DNA of 56,753 bases from Bacteroidaceae bacterium (GTDB lineage Bacteria > Bacteroidota > Bacteroidia > Bacteroidales > Bacteroidaceae), in assembly GCA_024688885.1 (NCBI GenBank), contig JAILDV010000013.1, positions 1 to 56,753 on the forward strand, given 5' to 3'. Below, piece after piece: positions 26,855 to 37,000 of the stretch (position 1 is its first letter; the number at the start of each line of letters is the position of its first letter). Under the pieces are notes generated by a model that worked only from the letters and a program-made list of their open reading frames with translations, ran no database searches and was not told the origin of the DNA. The position numbers were made by a program, and so were the translations under genes.

Positions 26855-27835
26855 ATGATGATTTCAATCAAAAGAAAATTTATGGCTGGTCAGTACAAAT
26901 TGACAGACAAACTGAGTTATGTAATAGCCAACGACTATCGGTTGCTGCAAATCATGAGTCGTTTTGGCATTTCTTTGGGTTTTGGAGAGAAAACCATCAC
27001 TGATGTGTGCCGTCAGTGTGGCGTAAATGCTGACACTTTCCTGACTGTCATCAACTATGTAAAAGATGGGGCAGAGAATCGTCCGCAACGTGTGGAACAT
27101 GTCAGCGTGGCATCTTTACTTGACTATTTGAAAAGAACTCATGCCTTTTTTCTGAGTTTTTTGTTCCCAAACATTCGTTTCCATTTGCTTAATGCCATTG
27201 ATTGTTCGGTACAAAATGAGATTGCATTTCTGGTATTGAAGTTCTTTGATGAATATGTGGAGGAAGTGCGCAAGCATATGGAGTATGAAGAGACAACCGT
27301 TTACGCCTATGTACAGAAGTTGATGGATGGTGAATTTGTCTCTATTGAGAATAGTCAGTTACTGTCGCGTCATCACGAAGCAATAGAAAGTAAATTGAAA
27401 GAGTTGAAGAAACTCTTTATGCAGTATTATCCTCAAACAGAAATAAATGAGAAGTTGAATGCTGTCATCATCTCTATCTATCAAGCCGAAGAGGATTTGA
27501 GCATTCACTGTTTGGTTGAAGACAATATTTTTGTGCCAGCGGTACGTCGTTTAGAACATCAGGCAAAGACTCGCCAAGTTAGAACGGAAGAAGAATCGGA
27601 TGCAATGCTTGTTTCAAATGAAGAACAGCTCTCTGAACGCGAGAAGGAAATTGTGGTGTGTGTGGCTAAAGGCTTGTCGAACAAGGAAATTGCTGATACG
27701 CTTTGTTTGTCAGTCAACACAGTCACCACTCATCGTCGTAACATTGCACGTAAGTTGCAGATCCACTCTGCTGCAGGTCTGACCATTTATGCTATAGTTA
27801 ACAAACTTGTGACATTAAGCGAAGTGAATATTTAA
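26855..27835 (+). CDS. Hemerythrin (RIC/YtfE-like) domain fused to LuxR-type DNA-binding domain
   Basis: The 326-residue protein has three parts. Residues ~20-70 resemble the ScdA_N/DUF542 domain of RIC proteins (LLQIMSRFGISLGFGEKTITDVCRQCGV), with the usual Cys-Cys-Gly-Gly replaced by LGFG. Residues ~85-235 are a hemerythrin-like helical bundle with His96, His141, Glu145, His174, His218 and Glu222. These spacings (45, 4, 29, 44, 4) nearly copy the di-iron ligands of E. coli YtfE as I remember them. Residues ~256-320 are a LuxR/GerE HTH (LSEREKEIVVCVAKGLSNKEIADTL, landmark). It is likely a cytosolic transcription factor sensing iron, oxygen, NO or redox state through a di-iron site. It is divergent from feoAB and 3 nt upstream of gmd. 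An alternative start is the Met at codon 10. Confidence 0.85.
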   Translation: MMISIKRKFMAGQYKLTDKLSYVIANDYRLLQIMSRFGISLGFGEKTITDVCRQCGVNADTFLTVINYVKDGAENRPQRVEHVSVASLLDYLKRTHAFFLSFLFPNIRFHLLNAIDCSVQNEIAFLVLKFFDEYVEEVRKHMEYEETTVYAYVQKLMDGEFVSIENSQLLSRHHEAIESKLKELKKLFMQYYPQTEINEKLNAVIISIYQAEEDLSIHCLVEDNIFVPAVRRLEHQAKTRQVRTEEESDAMLVSNEEQLSEREKEIVVCVAKGLSNKEIADTLCLSVNTVTTHRRNIARKLQIHSAAGLTIYAIVNKLVTLSEVNI

Positions 27836-27838
27836 TAT

Positions 27839-28948
27839 ATGGAAAGAAAAGTTGCATTAATTACAGGTATCACTGGACAAGACGGCTCATACCTTTCAGA
27901 GTTCCTTCTGGCGAAGGGTTACGAAGTTCACGGCACCATCCGCCGTTCATCGGTCGATTATCGTGAGCGCATCGCTCATTTGGAAGGTACTCCCAATTTT
28001 CACCTTCACTATGCCGACATGGGCGACTCGATGTCAATAATCCAAGTGGTCAGTGCTGTGAAACCTACCGAGATTTACAACCTTGCAGCTCAGTCACATG
28101 TTCAGGTCAGTTTCGACTCTCCTGAGTTCACCGCCGATGTGGATGCTGTAGGTGTTCTCCGTGTTTTGGAAGCTGTTCGTCTGTGTGGTATGGCAGATAA
28201 GTGTCGCATCTATCAGGCATCCACTTCCGAACTATATGGCAAGGTAGAGGAGGTCCCTCAAAATGAGAAGACCCCTTTCCATCCATATTCGCCTTATGCC
28301 GTGGCAAAACTCTATGGCTTCTGGATTGTAAAGGAGTATCGTGAGGCTTACAATATGTATTGCTGTTCAGGCATTCTTTTCAATCATGAAAGTGAACGTC
28401 GTGGCGAAACATTTGTCACTCGCAAAATCACGCTTGCAGCAGCACGTATTGCACAGGGCAAACAGGATAAACTGTACCTTGGAAACCTCTCCTCTCTTCG
28501 TGATTGGGGGTATGCAAAAGACTATGTGGAGTGCATGTGGCTGATTCTTCAACAGGATAAACCCGAAGATTTCGTCATTGCAACAGGTGTGCAGCATTCT
28601 GTGCGTGAGTTTGCCTATTATGCGTTCAAGGCTGCTGGCATCGAATTGAAGTTTGAGGGTGAGGGGATGGATGAAAAGGGTGTCTGCATCGCAGGTCCTG
28701 AGAATTTGATTGGCAAGATTCTTGTGGAAGTCAGTCCTGACTTTTATCGTCCCACAGACGTTGTTAATCTTTGGGGTGACCCCACAAAGGCAAAAGAGAA
28801 ATTGGGTTGGAATCCGCAAAGCACTTCATTCGAGCAGCTTGTCTCCATCATGGTGAAGCACGATATGGAGAAAGTGGCAGCAGACCATGTGGCATCTGTG
28901 ATGCGCACCAATTTGGCTGAGTATCTTGAAAAAGGACTTGTAAAGTAA
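27839..28948 (+). CDS. gmd: GDP-mannose 4,6-dehydratase
   Basis: This short-chain dehydrogenase/reductase-type enzyme converts GDP-mannose to GDP-4-keto-6-deoxymannose. The 369 residues start with the NADP-binding motif [20 protein letters not shown]. They carry [15 protein letters not shown], the catalytic [16 protein letters not shown]-type Ser/Thr-Glu segment, [13 protein letters not shown] (Tyr-x3-Lys) and [16 protein letters not shown]. Length and motifs are typical. It begins 3 nt after the hemerythrin-LuxR gene and is followed by fcl after 20 nt, so the pair makes GDP-L-fucose for surface glycans. Confidence 0.96.
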   Translation: MERKVALITGITGQDGSYLSEFLLAKGYEVHGTIRRSSVDYRERIAHLEGTPNFHLHYADMGDSMSIIQVVSAVKPTEIYNLAAQSHVQVSFDSPEFTADVDAVGVLRVLEAVRLCGMADKCRIYQASTSELYGKVEEVPQNEKTPFHPYSPYAVAKLYGFWIVKEYREAYNMYCCSGILFNHESERRGETFVTRKITLAAARIAQGKQDKLYLGNLSSLRDWGYAKDYVECMWLILQQDKPEDFVIATGVQHSVREFAYYAFKAAGIELKFEGEGMDEKGVCIAGPENLIGKILVEVSPDFYRPTDVVNLWGDPTKAKEKLGWNPQSTSFEQLVSIMVKHDMEKVAADHVASVMRTNLAEYLEKGLVK

Positions 28949-28968
28949 GTGTTCACTTTTATATTTTT

Positions 28969-30165
28969 ATGTTAGACAAACATTCAAAGATATTTGTAGC
29001 CGGGCATCATGGTTTGGTTGGGTCTGCTATTTGGAACAACATTAAATCGCGTGGCTACTACAATTTAGTGGGTAGATCTCACTCCGAACTGGATTTGCTT
29101 GATGCTGTAGCTGTCAAGAAGTTCTTTGATGAAGAACGCCCAGATGCTGTTGTGCTTGCAGCAGCGCATGTCGGTGGTATCATGGCGAACCTTCAGTATC
29201 GTGCAGACTTTATCTACCAGAACCTGCAGATTCAGCAGAATGTTATAGGTGAAGCGTGGAAGCATGATGTCAAGAAGCTTCTCTTCCTCGGTTCCACATG
29301 CATCTATCCTGGTGAAGCTCCACAGCCAATGCCGGAAGATTGTCTGCTCACATCACCACTCGAATACACCAATGAGCCTTACGCTATTGCTAAGATTGCA
29401 GGCTTGAAAATGTGTGAGTCATTTAATCTTCAATATGGCACCAACTATATTGCAGTCATGCCGACCAACCTCTATGGTCCTAATGACAATTTCCACCTCG
29501 AGAACTCTCACGTGCTCCCTGCCATGATTCGCAAGATTCATTTGGCAAAGTGTCTCAATGAGGGCAATTGGGAAGCGGTGCGCAAAGATATCGGTCTTCG
29601 CCCTGTTTCTATGAAAGTGCCCAAGATGGTGGATGGACAGGGCGCTCAGGATGATGCACGCTCACAAGCCACTCAAACCATTATGGCAACTGCTATGAGC
29701 GATGAGATGACCATTCTGCAAGTGTTGCGCCACTACGGCATCACACCCGAAGCAGTCACCCTATGGGGAACAGGGGCACCCATGCGTGAGTTCCTGTGGA
29801 GTGAAGAGATGGCAGACGCATCTGTCTATTGCCTCCTGAATGTTGATTTCAAGGATGTGGTTGAAAAGAGCGACTTCGTTGTCAATCGTGATGGAATAAA
29901 GGAAGTGCGCAACTGTCACATCAACGTGGGTACAGGTAAGGAAATCTCCATCAAGGAAGTTGCTGAGCGCATCATGCATGAGATTGGTTTCAAAGGAGAA
30001 CTTCGATGGGATGCCACAAAACCTGATGGCACTCTAAAAAAACTGACGGATGTGTCCAAGCTTCATCGTCTTGGATGGCATCACACCATTGAAATAGATG
30101 AGGGTATTCACCGTCTTTATGAGTGGTATCTTCAAGGTGTGTGCATCAATCACAAGCAAGGATAA
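28969..30165 (+). CDS. fcl: GDP-L-fucose synthase
   Basis: Fcl epimerises and reduces the Gmd product to GDP-L-fucose with NADPH. It starts with KIFVAGHHGLVGSAIWNNI and carries LAAAHVGGIMAN, GSTCIYPGEAPQPMPE (catalytic Ser) and EPYAIAKIAGLKMCE (Tyr-x3-Lys). At 398 residues it is ~75 longer than the E. coli enzyme. The extra sequence lies at about residues 185-260 (from LNEGNWEAVRK to MTILQVLRHYGI) before the conserved LWGTGAPMREFLWSEEMADA. Such an insert occurs in other Bacteroidetes members, as I recall. A strong palindromic terminator follows. Confidence 0.94.
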   Translation: MLDKHSKIFVAGHHGLVGSAIWNNIKSRGYYNLVGRSHSELDLLDAVAVKKFFDEERPDAVVLAAAHVGGIMANLQYRADFIYQNLQIQQNVIGEAWKHDVKKLLFLGSTCIYPGEAPQPMPEDCLLTSPLEYTNEPYAIAKIAGLKMCESFNLQYGTNYIAVMPTNLYGPNDNFHLENSHVLPAMIRKIHLAKCLNEGNWEAVRKDIGLRPVSMKVPKMVDGQGAQDDARSQATQTIMATAMSDEMTILQVLRHYGITPEAVTLWGTGAPMREFLWSEEMADASVYCLLNVDFKDVVEKSDFVVNRDGIKEVRNCHINVGTGKEISIKEVAERIMHEIGFKGELRWDATKPDGTLKKLTDVSKLHRLGWHHTIEIDEGIHRLYEWYLQGVCINHKQG

Positions 30166-30186
30166 ATACTGTATTTCATATATGAA

Positions 30187-30218
30187 GGGGGCGAATTGCA
30201 ATTCGCCCCCTCTTTTGT
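30187..30218 (+). terminator. Terminator after fcl
   Basis: A perfect 24-nt palindrome (30187-30210; GGGGGCGAATTG and its complement) is followed by TCTTTTGTTC. It separates fcl from the convergent galK and may work in both directions. Confidence 0.8.
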
Positions 30219-30241
30219 TCAAATCATATCGATTGATGTGG

Positions 30242-31408
30242 TTAGCAGAGCTTACGTGCTCCGTCTCCAATCACAACATTGATGACAACAGGCTTTTTCC
30301 CATATTTTTCTTGGAATTTGGATACAGCTGTCGTCACAAAATTGTCGTAGAGTTCCTCTGCTACAAGGTTGATAGTGCAACCACCGAAGCCACCGCCCAT
30401 AATACGTGAGCCAGTGACGGAACATTCTTTGGCGATGTCGTTGAGGAAGTCGAGCTCTTCACAAGACACCTCGTACTCCTTGGAGAGTCCATAGTGAGTT
30501 TCGTACATCTTTTGTCCCACTTCTTCGTAATCGCCCCTTTCGAGAGCATCGCACACAGCTAATACACGGTCTTTCTCGCCGAGCACAAAGTTTGCGCGTT
30601 TGATGTCTTCTGCAGACACTTTTCCCTCAATCTCCTTCAATTCTTCCCAAGTGGCTTCACGAAGGGTGGTGATTTCTTTTTCCGGGTGAAGTTCTTTGAT
30701 TGCCTTCACACAGTTCTCACAAGATTTACGACGGTCATTATAGGGTGACCCCACAAGTTCGTGCTTGACGCATGAATTGATGAGTACCAGTTTGTAGCCC
30801 TTAGGATTCCATGGGAAATACTGGTATTCTCCGGAACGGCAATCGAGACGCATGAGGTGTCCCTTCTTTCCAAACACCGATGCGAATTGATCCATGATGC
30901 CACAATTTACGCCGATGTATTTATGTTCAGTTGCCTGACCGACTTTTGCAAGCGTCATCTTGTTGATTTTGTTATCACCGAATATATCGTTGAGGGCAAA
31001 AGCATAGCAACTCTCAAGGGCTGCTGATGAAGACATTCCAGCTCCGTTAGGCACATCCCCGGCGAAAGCTGTGTCGAAGCCCTGTACGGGTACTCCTAAT
31101 GCCATCATCTCACGAACTACTCCGAAGATGTAGCGGAAGTGGCTGGCACGTGGACCTTTCTCGTCATCGATGGAGAACTCTGCATAGTCCTTCAGGTCAA
31201 TAGAGTAGGCACGGATAGTGCGACTTCCATTAGGACGGATTTCGGCAATCATGCCTTGTTCCACTGCACCGGGGAAAACAAATCCACCGTTGTAGTCGGT
31301 ATGCTCACCAATGAGATTGATACGACCAGGAGATGCATATACGGAGCCTGGTTCTCCTCCAAGATGCTTGATAAAGCGCGTACGTACGTCGTCAATTTTT
31401 AGTTTCAT
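30242..31408 (-). CDS. galK: Galactokinase
   Basis: GalK phosphorylates alpha-D-galactose to galactose-1-phosphate (Leloir pathway, cytosol). The 388 residues show the GHMP-kinase signatures: galactose-binding GRINLIGEHTDYNGGFVFP (residues ~24-43), ATP-binding PNGAGMSSSAALE (~120-132) and motif 3 MGGGFGGCTINLV. The catalytic Asp is likely in the GVNCGIMDQFASVFG segment. It follows galM by 12 nt, forming a galM-galK unit; galT and galE are not in the window. Confidence 0.96.
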   Translation of the reverse strand: MKLKIDDVRTRFIKHLGGEPGSVYASPGRINLIGEHTDYNGGFVFPGAVEQGMIAEIRPNGSRTIRAYSIDLKDYAEFSIDDEKGPRASHFRYIFGVVREMMALGVPVQGFDTAFAGDVPNGAGMSSSAALESCYAFALNDIFGDNKINKMTLAKVGQATEHKYIGVNCGIMDQFASVFGKKGHLMRLDCRSGEYQYFPWNPKGYKLVLINSCVKHELVGSPYNDRRKSCENCVKAIKELHPEKEITTLREATWEELKEIEGKVSAEDIKRANFVLGEKDRVLAVCDALERGDYEEVGQKMYETHYGLSKEYEVSCEELDFLNDIAKECSVTGSRIMGGGFGGCTINLVAEELYDNFVTTAVSKFQEKYGKKPVVINVVIGDGARKLC

Positions 31409-31420
31409 AGGGTAGCGGTT

Positions 31421-32503
31421 TTATTCAACTCCAAATTTGTAGATGGTCTTCTGCGTGTACTTCTCACCTGGCTTGAGCACTGTAGATGGGAAGTAAGGAC
31501 GGTTGGGTGAGTCTGGGAAATGCTGGCACTCGAAGCAGATTGCCGAACGGCGTGGTGCTGTGCAACCCAATTGGATGGGGTTACCTGAACCCCAGTTATC
31601 TGAATAAACCTGCATACCGGGTTCTGTGGTGTATGTCTCGAGTGTACGCCCAGACTTTGGATCTGTCAAACGTGCTGCAAATGAGAGTTCACCCACTTCT
31701 TTCTTGTTCAGCACGAAGCAGTGGTCATAGCCATTTCCATTCTTGATTTGTACATCATCGGCATCAATGTCCTTACCAATGGCTTTTGGTGTGCGGAAAT
31801 CGAATGGGGTACCAGCCACCTTGAGAATTTCGCCAGTTGGAATGCATGTGTCATCGATAGGGATGAAGAAGTCACCGTTCAGTTCCAGAATCTGGTCTTC
31901 GATACCCGGTGTTGGGTTAGCAATACCCTGAAGCGAGAAGTACGCATGATGTGTCAGGTTGATGATGGTCTTCTTGTTGGTGGTGGCAAGATACTCGATA
32001 ACCAACTCGTTATCATCTGTCCAAGTGAATTCCACTGAAATCTTCACTTCACCAGTGAAACCTTCATGTCCGTATGGGAGAATGCAGTTGAGGGTCAAGC
32101 TCTGCTCACCGCTTTGGAAAGCCTCAAAAACCTGTGAGTGAAGTCCTGTAGGACCGCCATGCAGTGCGTTGGGCTCATTGTTGATGGCGAGCTGATACTC
32201 TTTTCCATTCAGAGTGAACTTACCCTTTGCGATACGGTTGCCAAAACGACCAATCAATGTAGAGAGGTATGCCTCTGGAGAGTTAACGACGTCATCGATG
32301 TTGTCATGTCCCTGAATGACGTTGGCAACCTTGCCGTCCTTTCCGGGTACCATGATGGCAACGATGGCGCCACCGTAGTTGGTGATTGATACTTCATATC
32401 CATCCTTGTTCACAAGGGTGTACAGGTCTGTTTTCTTGCCTTTCACTACCTTCTGGAAGTTTTCGGCTTTAAGACCACTCAATTTAGGCTGAATAGTGCT
32501 CAT
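31421..32503 (-). CDS. galM: Aldose 1-epimerase (mutarotase)
   Basis: GalM interconverts beta- and alpha-galactose, supplying GalK's substrate. The 360 residues include the family motifs YGGAIVAIMVPGKDG, IGRFGNRIAKGKF (sugar-binding Asn-Arg), NEPNALHGGPTGLHSQVF (His), NLTHHAYFSLQG (catalytic-region His), NGYDHCFVL (His) and TTEPGMQVYSDN (catalytic Glu). No signal peptide is present, so it is cytosolic. It is the first gene of galM-galK. Its upstream region has only a near match to the -7 consensus (TTAATTTG on the minus strand, in the AT-rich 32540-32570 region). Confidence 0.95.
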   Translation of the reverse strand: MSTIQPKLSGLKAENFQKVVKGKKTDLYTLVNKDGYEVSITNYGGAIVAIMVPGKDGKVANVIQGHDNIDDVVNSPEAYLSTLIGRFGNRIAKGKFTLNGKEYQLAINNEPNALHGGPTGLHSQVFEAFQSGEQSLTLNCILPYGHEGFTGEVKISVEFTWTDDNELVIEYLATTNKKTIINLTHHAYFSLQGIANPTPGIEDQILELNGDFFIPIDDTCIPTGEILKVAGTPFDFRTPKAIGKDIDADDVQIKNGNGYDHCFVLNKKEVGELSFAARLTDPKSGRTLETYTTEPGMQVYSDNWGSGNPIQLGCTAPRRSAICFECQHFPDSPNRPYFPSTVLKPGEKYTQKTIYKFGVE

Positions 32504-32631
32504 AGAATAATTATTTTAAGTGATGATTAATAATTCGGTTTTAGATTTCTCTTTGCAAATTAAATGAAAATATTTTTACTAAACGAACTTTCTACCAATT
32601 ATTTTTTCAGTTTTTAGTTTTTTTGACAGAA

Positions 32632-32651
32632 AAAGGGGCTTTCGCCTCTTT
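32632..32651 (-). terminator. Terminator of folC
   Basis: On the minus strand an 8-bp stem (AAAGAGGC / GCCCCTTT, one G-T pair) encloses a GAAA tetraloop, followed by TTCTGTC and a poor T-tract, 9 nt after the folC stop. Confidence 0.55.
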
Positions 32652-32659
32652 CTTTTCTG

Positions 32660-33943
32660 CTATTCCCTTCCCGAAAGTAGGTCTGCCACCACAAAACTGC
32701 TTCCCCCAACATAAATGAAATCTTCTGTGTCAGCATCGGCAAGTGCCGCTTGGTAGGCTTGGATAACGGTGGGAAAATCCTTACCCTTCAGTCCGTATGC
32801 TTCTGCTTTCCGTCTGATTCCCTCATGAGGCAGGGCACGTTTCACGCTTGCTTGGCAGAAATAGTAGGTGGCATGTTTGGGCATCATGGCGAGCACACCA
32901 CTGATGTCCTTGTCATTGACCATACCAAATACTATACGCATGGGCGCGTGTACTTTATTCAATTGTTTTGTAATCCATCGGAAGCCTCCCACGTTGTGCC
33001 CAGTGTCGCATACCACTCTCGGGGCTGTCCTCAATGTCTGCCATCGTCCCATCAATCCTGTCATCTCACACACATGGGCGAACCCCTCTCTGATGTGTTC
33101 GTTGTTGATGCGGAATCCCTTTTCTTTCAGTCTGCTGATGGCACATAGGATGGTGGATGCATTTTTCTGCTGGCAGTACCCGCCAAGTTCTCCATGCACT
33201 TTCCCGTATTGGGTTGTATGATAATTGATGCCTCCTTTGGGACAAAAGCGATGACTGACGATTTCCTTTTCCTCTTCAGCAAAGAAGATGGGGGCATCCA
33301 TCTCTTGTGCTTTTGTTTCAAACACAGGTCTGGTCTCTTTGACCACTTCACCGATGACTACAGGTGTTTTCGGCTTGATGATGCCAGCTTTCTCGCCTGC
33401 AATCTTCGCCAAAGTGTTACCCAGAAAAGCCACATGGTCAAAACTGATATTGGTGATGACGCACACTTCAGGTGTGATGATGTTCGTGCAATCCAACCTG
33501 CCGCCCAAACCCACTTCGACCACTGCCACATCCACTTTTTGCTCTGCAAAATACTTGAATGCCATGGCTGTGGTCAATTCAAAGAACGAGGGGTGTAACG
33601 GTTCGAAAAAGGAACGATGCTGTTCCACAAAATCAATCACGTATTGTTCGCTTACCATCTCACCATTCACCCGTATTCTTTCACGGAAATCCACTAAATG
33701 AGGCGAGGTGAAGAGTCCCACTTTGAGTCCTGATGCTTGCAAGACAGCCGCTAAGGTGTGTGAGCAGGAACCTTTCCCGTTTGTGCCTGCCACATGGATG
33801 GTTTTGTATTGCTGATGAGGATGCCCAAAGTGTTTGTCCAACTGATGTGTGTTGCTAAGTCCTTCTTTGTAGGCATCACCTCCCACGTTCTGAAAGAGTG
33901 GTGCCGATGTGAACAGATAGTTTATCGTTTCTTGATAAGTCAT
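32660..33943 (-). CDS. folC: Folylpolyglutamate synthase / dihydrofolate synthase
   Basis: FolC adds glutamate to dihydropteroate and to folates in the cytosol. The 427 residues are a Mur-ligase-type fold with the P-loop HVAGTNGKGSCSHTLAAVL (~residues 45-63). They also contain SPHLVDFRERIRVNGE, VEVGLGGRLDCTNI, ITNISFDHVAFLGNTLAKIAGEKAGI (landmark) and DTGHNVGGFRW. The start at 33943 (MTYQETINYLF) is chosen because the longer frame begins upstream of the -7 box at 33964-33971, and because FolC proteins begin this way. It is monocistronic and divergent from the large sensor kinase gene. Confidence 0.95.
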   Translation of the reverse strand: MTYQETINYLFTSAPLFQNVGGDAYKEGLSNTHQLDKHFGHPHQQYKTIHVAGTNGKGSCSHTLAAVLQASGLKVGLFTSPHLVDFRERIRVNGEMVSEQYVIDFVEQHRSFFEPLHPSFFELTTAMAFKYFAEQKVDVAVVEVGLGGRLDCTNIITPEVCVITNISFDHVAFLGNTLAKIAGEKAGIIKPKTPVVIGEVVKETRPVFETKAQEMDAPIFFAEEEKEIVSHRFCPKGGINYHTTQYGKVHGELGGYCQQKNASTILCAISRLKEKGFRINNEHIREGFAHVCEMTGLMGRWQTLRTAPRVVCDTGHNVGGFRWITKQLNKVHAPMRIVFGMVNDKDISGVLAMMPKHATYYFCQASVKRALPHEGIRRKAEAYGLKGKDFPTVIQAYQAALADADTEDFIYVGGSSFVVADLLSGRE

Positions 33944-33963
33944 GTTTTTGTTATATTTTGTTA

Positions 33964-33971
33964 CAAAGTTA
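33964..33971 (-). promoter_or_regulatory. Promoter -7 box of folC
   Basis: TAACTTTG on the minus strand, 21 nt upstream of the ATG at 33943. Confidence 0.65.
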
Positions 33972-33990
33972 GGATTTTTTTGATTGATAA

Positions 33991-34020
33991 TTGTCAATTC
34001 TCAATTATTTCTTACCTTTG
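33991..34020 (+). promoter_or_regulatory. Promoter of the tandem sensor kinase gene
   Basis: TTG (33991-33993) and TACCTTTG (34013-34020) are separated by 19 nt. The leader before the ATG at 34060 would be ~34 nt. Confidence 0.65.
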
Positions 34021-34059
34021 CACATCATATTTTACTTATAAGACCTAAAACTACCATTC

Positions 34060-37000
34060 ATGCGACTTGCCCCCTGCATATTGTTCCTCATTATTTTACA
34101 GGCAGCACTCCTTTCTCTTGTGGCGTGTGGAGATGCTTCTGACGTGCAGCAGGGTGAGATTGACTCGCTCAACTTACTGGCTCATCAATCCATGTACCGT
34201 TCGCTTGACGAAGCATCTGACTATGTGAATCAAGTGATGGAAAAGCATGACGTGTCCACTTACTCTGACGGGCTTTACGAGGCTCTCTTGAACAAGGGTG
34301 ATGTGTATGGCATGCGGATGGAGTATGATTCTGCACAGGTGTGCTACAAGCAGGTGCTGGAGGAGTCGAACAACGACCTGTTGTGTGGCATGGCTGATGT
34401 GGACATGATGTCGGTGTGTCTGATGCTTTCCTTGAGCAAGGAGTTTTATGACTATCGGAGTGACGCATTGGAACGTCTGGCGAATGTGGAGGAGGAGAAG
34501 GAGGACATGACCGAACATCAGAGGGTGTTGTGGAATGCTGTCCAGACCGACTATCACATGGTGTCGATGAACTATTTCATGAAGATGCGTCAGGATGAGG
34601 GAGTGAAGGAGGAAGTGGAATGGCTGGAGAGGAACAGGGATTTGTTTGCTGCCGACTCCATCAGACAGTCAGCCTATTTGTTCCTCATGTCGGTGTGTGA
34701 TGTGAGGGATGTGCGACAGATGACGAACGACGGACGATGGACAATGGAGGAGGAACCGCAACGCAATCTGATTCGTCTTTTGTCGATGAGCCGTCAGAAT
34801 GGTAATGTCTATTACGAAATTCTGGCGCTGAACGGTTTGGCAAAGTCCATCATGTCGGGTGGGGAACTGAAACCTTCCCGCTGGGTGTTCATCGAGGAAC
34901 TGATTGGTGAGTTCGGCTTTGAGCCCTTGGAGTTGAGGTTGGCGAACAGGGCTTTGCGACTGGCAAAGTTGTATGGCAACGATTTTGTGCAGACCACCGT
35001 GCTGGTCACGTTGTCGGATTATTATCTGCGTGCCCATGAGGACAGTCTTGCACTGGTGCAGATGGAGGATGCGTTGGAACTGATTAACCAGCATCACCGC
35101 AAGATGATGAGAAATGCGCCACGGGCTCATGGTGCGCCCGATGAGCTGCTGTGTGGCTATACGAACACGGACGATACGATTTCCACTGAGATGCGCTGGA
35201 TTGTCACCCCTGCTGTCGTTGCTGTGCCTGAGTGGTTGGCAATGGTGCGTGAGCAGTTGAGCGTGGTGTATGGTGCAAGAGGATTGAAAGCGGAGTCCGA
35301 TTATAATCACAATGTGTATTTCGACATTCTGGATGCGACGCGACAGGACTTGCGTGTGCTGCAAGAGGAGGACAACCTGAAGCAGGAGGAGCATGTGCTC
35401 AATCTTCTCCTGTGGGTGTTCGGTTTGTCGATTGTGGTGCTGGTGTGGCTGTTGTATGTCTATAACAGGCGGAGCCGTGAGGAGTACAGGAGGAAGGTGA
35501 GAAAGCTGAGCAAGGTGATAGACGTGTGCAGGCATCTCTCGTCTGCCTTGTCGGAGAATGTGGAGGATGAGGACGATTTGGAGGAGTTGCTGCATGGAAT
35601 TGCCGATGCTGATGTGGAGCGTCTGTTCCCGCAGGTGAAGGGCAAGGACTGGACAACGATGGAGGGTGGACGATGTGGCATGAAAGGACTGGACAAGGAA
35701 CTGTTCCATGTGTTGCAGGTCTTCTACAACTGGATGAAGCAGAAGGGTGTTCAGTACATCAGATATTCTGAAGAGCAACAGCGTCTGGACAGTGAGACGT
35801 ATGTGTTTGAGAAGCGTCTGGAAGAGAACAAGCGTCAGTATATCGAGAAGTTGACGTCCATGTCTATTGTCAACGGCATCACGCCTTTCCTTGACCGTGC
35901 CTTGCATGAAATCAGCCGCTTGAAGTCTGACAAGGATGCGAAGCCTGAAACCATCCGTGAGCGCTTCCAATACCTGAGTGAACTCGTCGATAAAATCAAT
36001 GACTATAATGATGTGTTAGGTCATTGGGTGAAGATACGTCAAGGCATGGTGACGCTGAACATTGAGAACTTCGCGCTGAACCCCTTGTTCGAGATGTTGC
36101 GGCATGGCACCAAGAGTTTTGACATCAAGGGTGTCTCTCTCGTGGTGGAAGATACAGATGCTGTGGTGAAGGCGGACAAGTCGCTGACGCTCTTCATGAT
36201 GAACACCCTCTTGGACAATGCACGTAAATACACGCCATCAGAGGGGCAGGTGAAACTCTCCGCCATGGAGACGGATGCTTATGTGGAGGTGTCTGTGACC
36301 GATACGGGACATGGCATGTCGGCAGAGGATGTGGACACCTTGAACAACTCGAAAGTGTATGATTCCAGCAAGATAGGAACAGAAGGGGTGCATGCTTCGG
36401 ACATTTTGCAGAACAAGGGTTTCGGTTTTGGCTTGATGAACTGCAAAGGCATCATCGGCAAGTATAAGAAGACCAATGCCGTGTTCAATGTGTGCGAGTT
36501 TGGTGTGGAGAGTGAGATGGGGAAGGGTAGCCGTTTCTTCTTCCGCCTACCAAAAGGTGTGCTGAAGCTGATGATGTGCATTGGCTTGTTCATGCAGTGT
36601 GTCCTGACGATGGCGGAAGTCCGTTTGCCTGATGCTGAGATGTATGCTGACAGCATCTTCACCGCCAATGTGACGGGAGATTATGCACGTGCCATAGCGT
36701 ATGCCGATTCTGCCATTCAGTGTTTCAACCGCTACTATCTGGAACAAGTGCCGAAGGGTAAACATCTCATGACCTTGGAAGGTCCCGACATGGCTGAGGT
36801 GGAGTGGTGGAAATCTGGCATGGACACCGATTACGATTTGATTATCGGAGTCAGGAACGAGGTGGCGATTGCTGCCTTGTCATTGAACAGGAATAGCCTG
36901 TACCATTATAACAGCGAGGTGTTCACGCGACTCTATAAGTTGACCAGCACTGACCCCACCTTGGAAGGGTATTGCAATGACATCAGAATGGCGAACCGCA

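Noticed and set aside
34669-35970. 433-residue open frame antisense to the tandem kinase gene
   Set aside because: It is rich in His/Gln/Leu, as expected of the antisense of helical coding sequence, has no recognisable motif, and the sense strand encodes clear kinase motifs.
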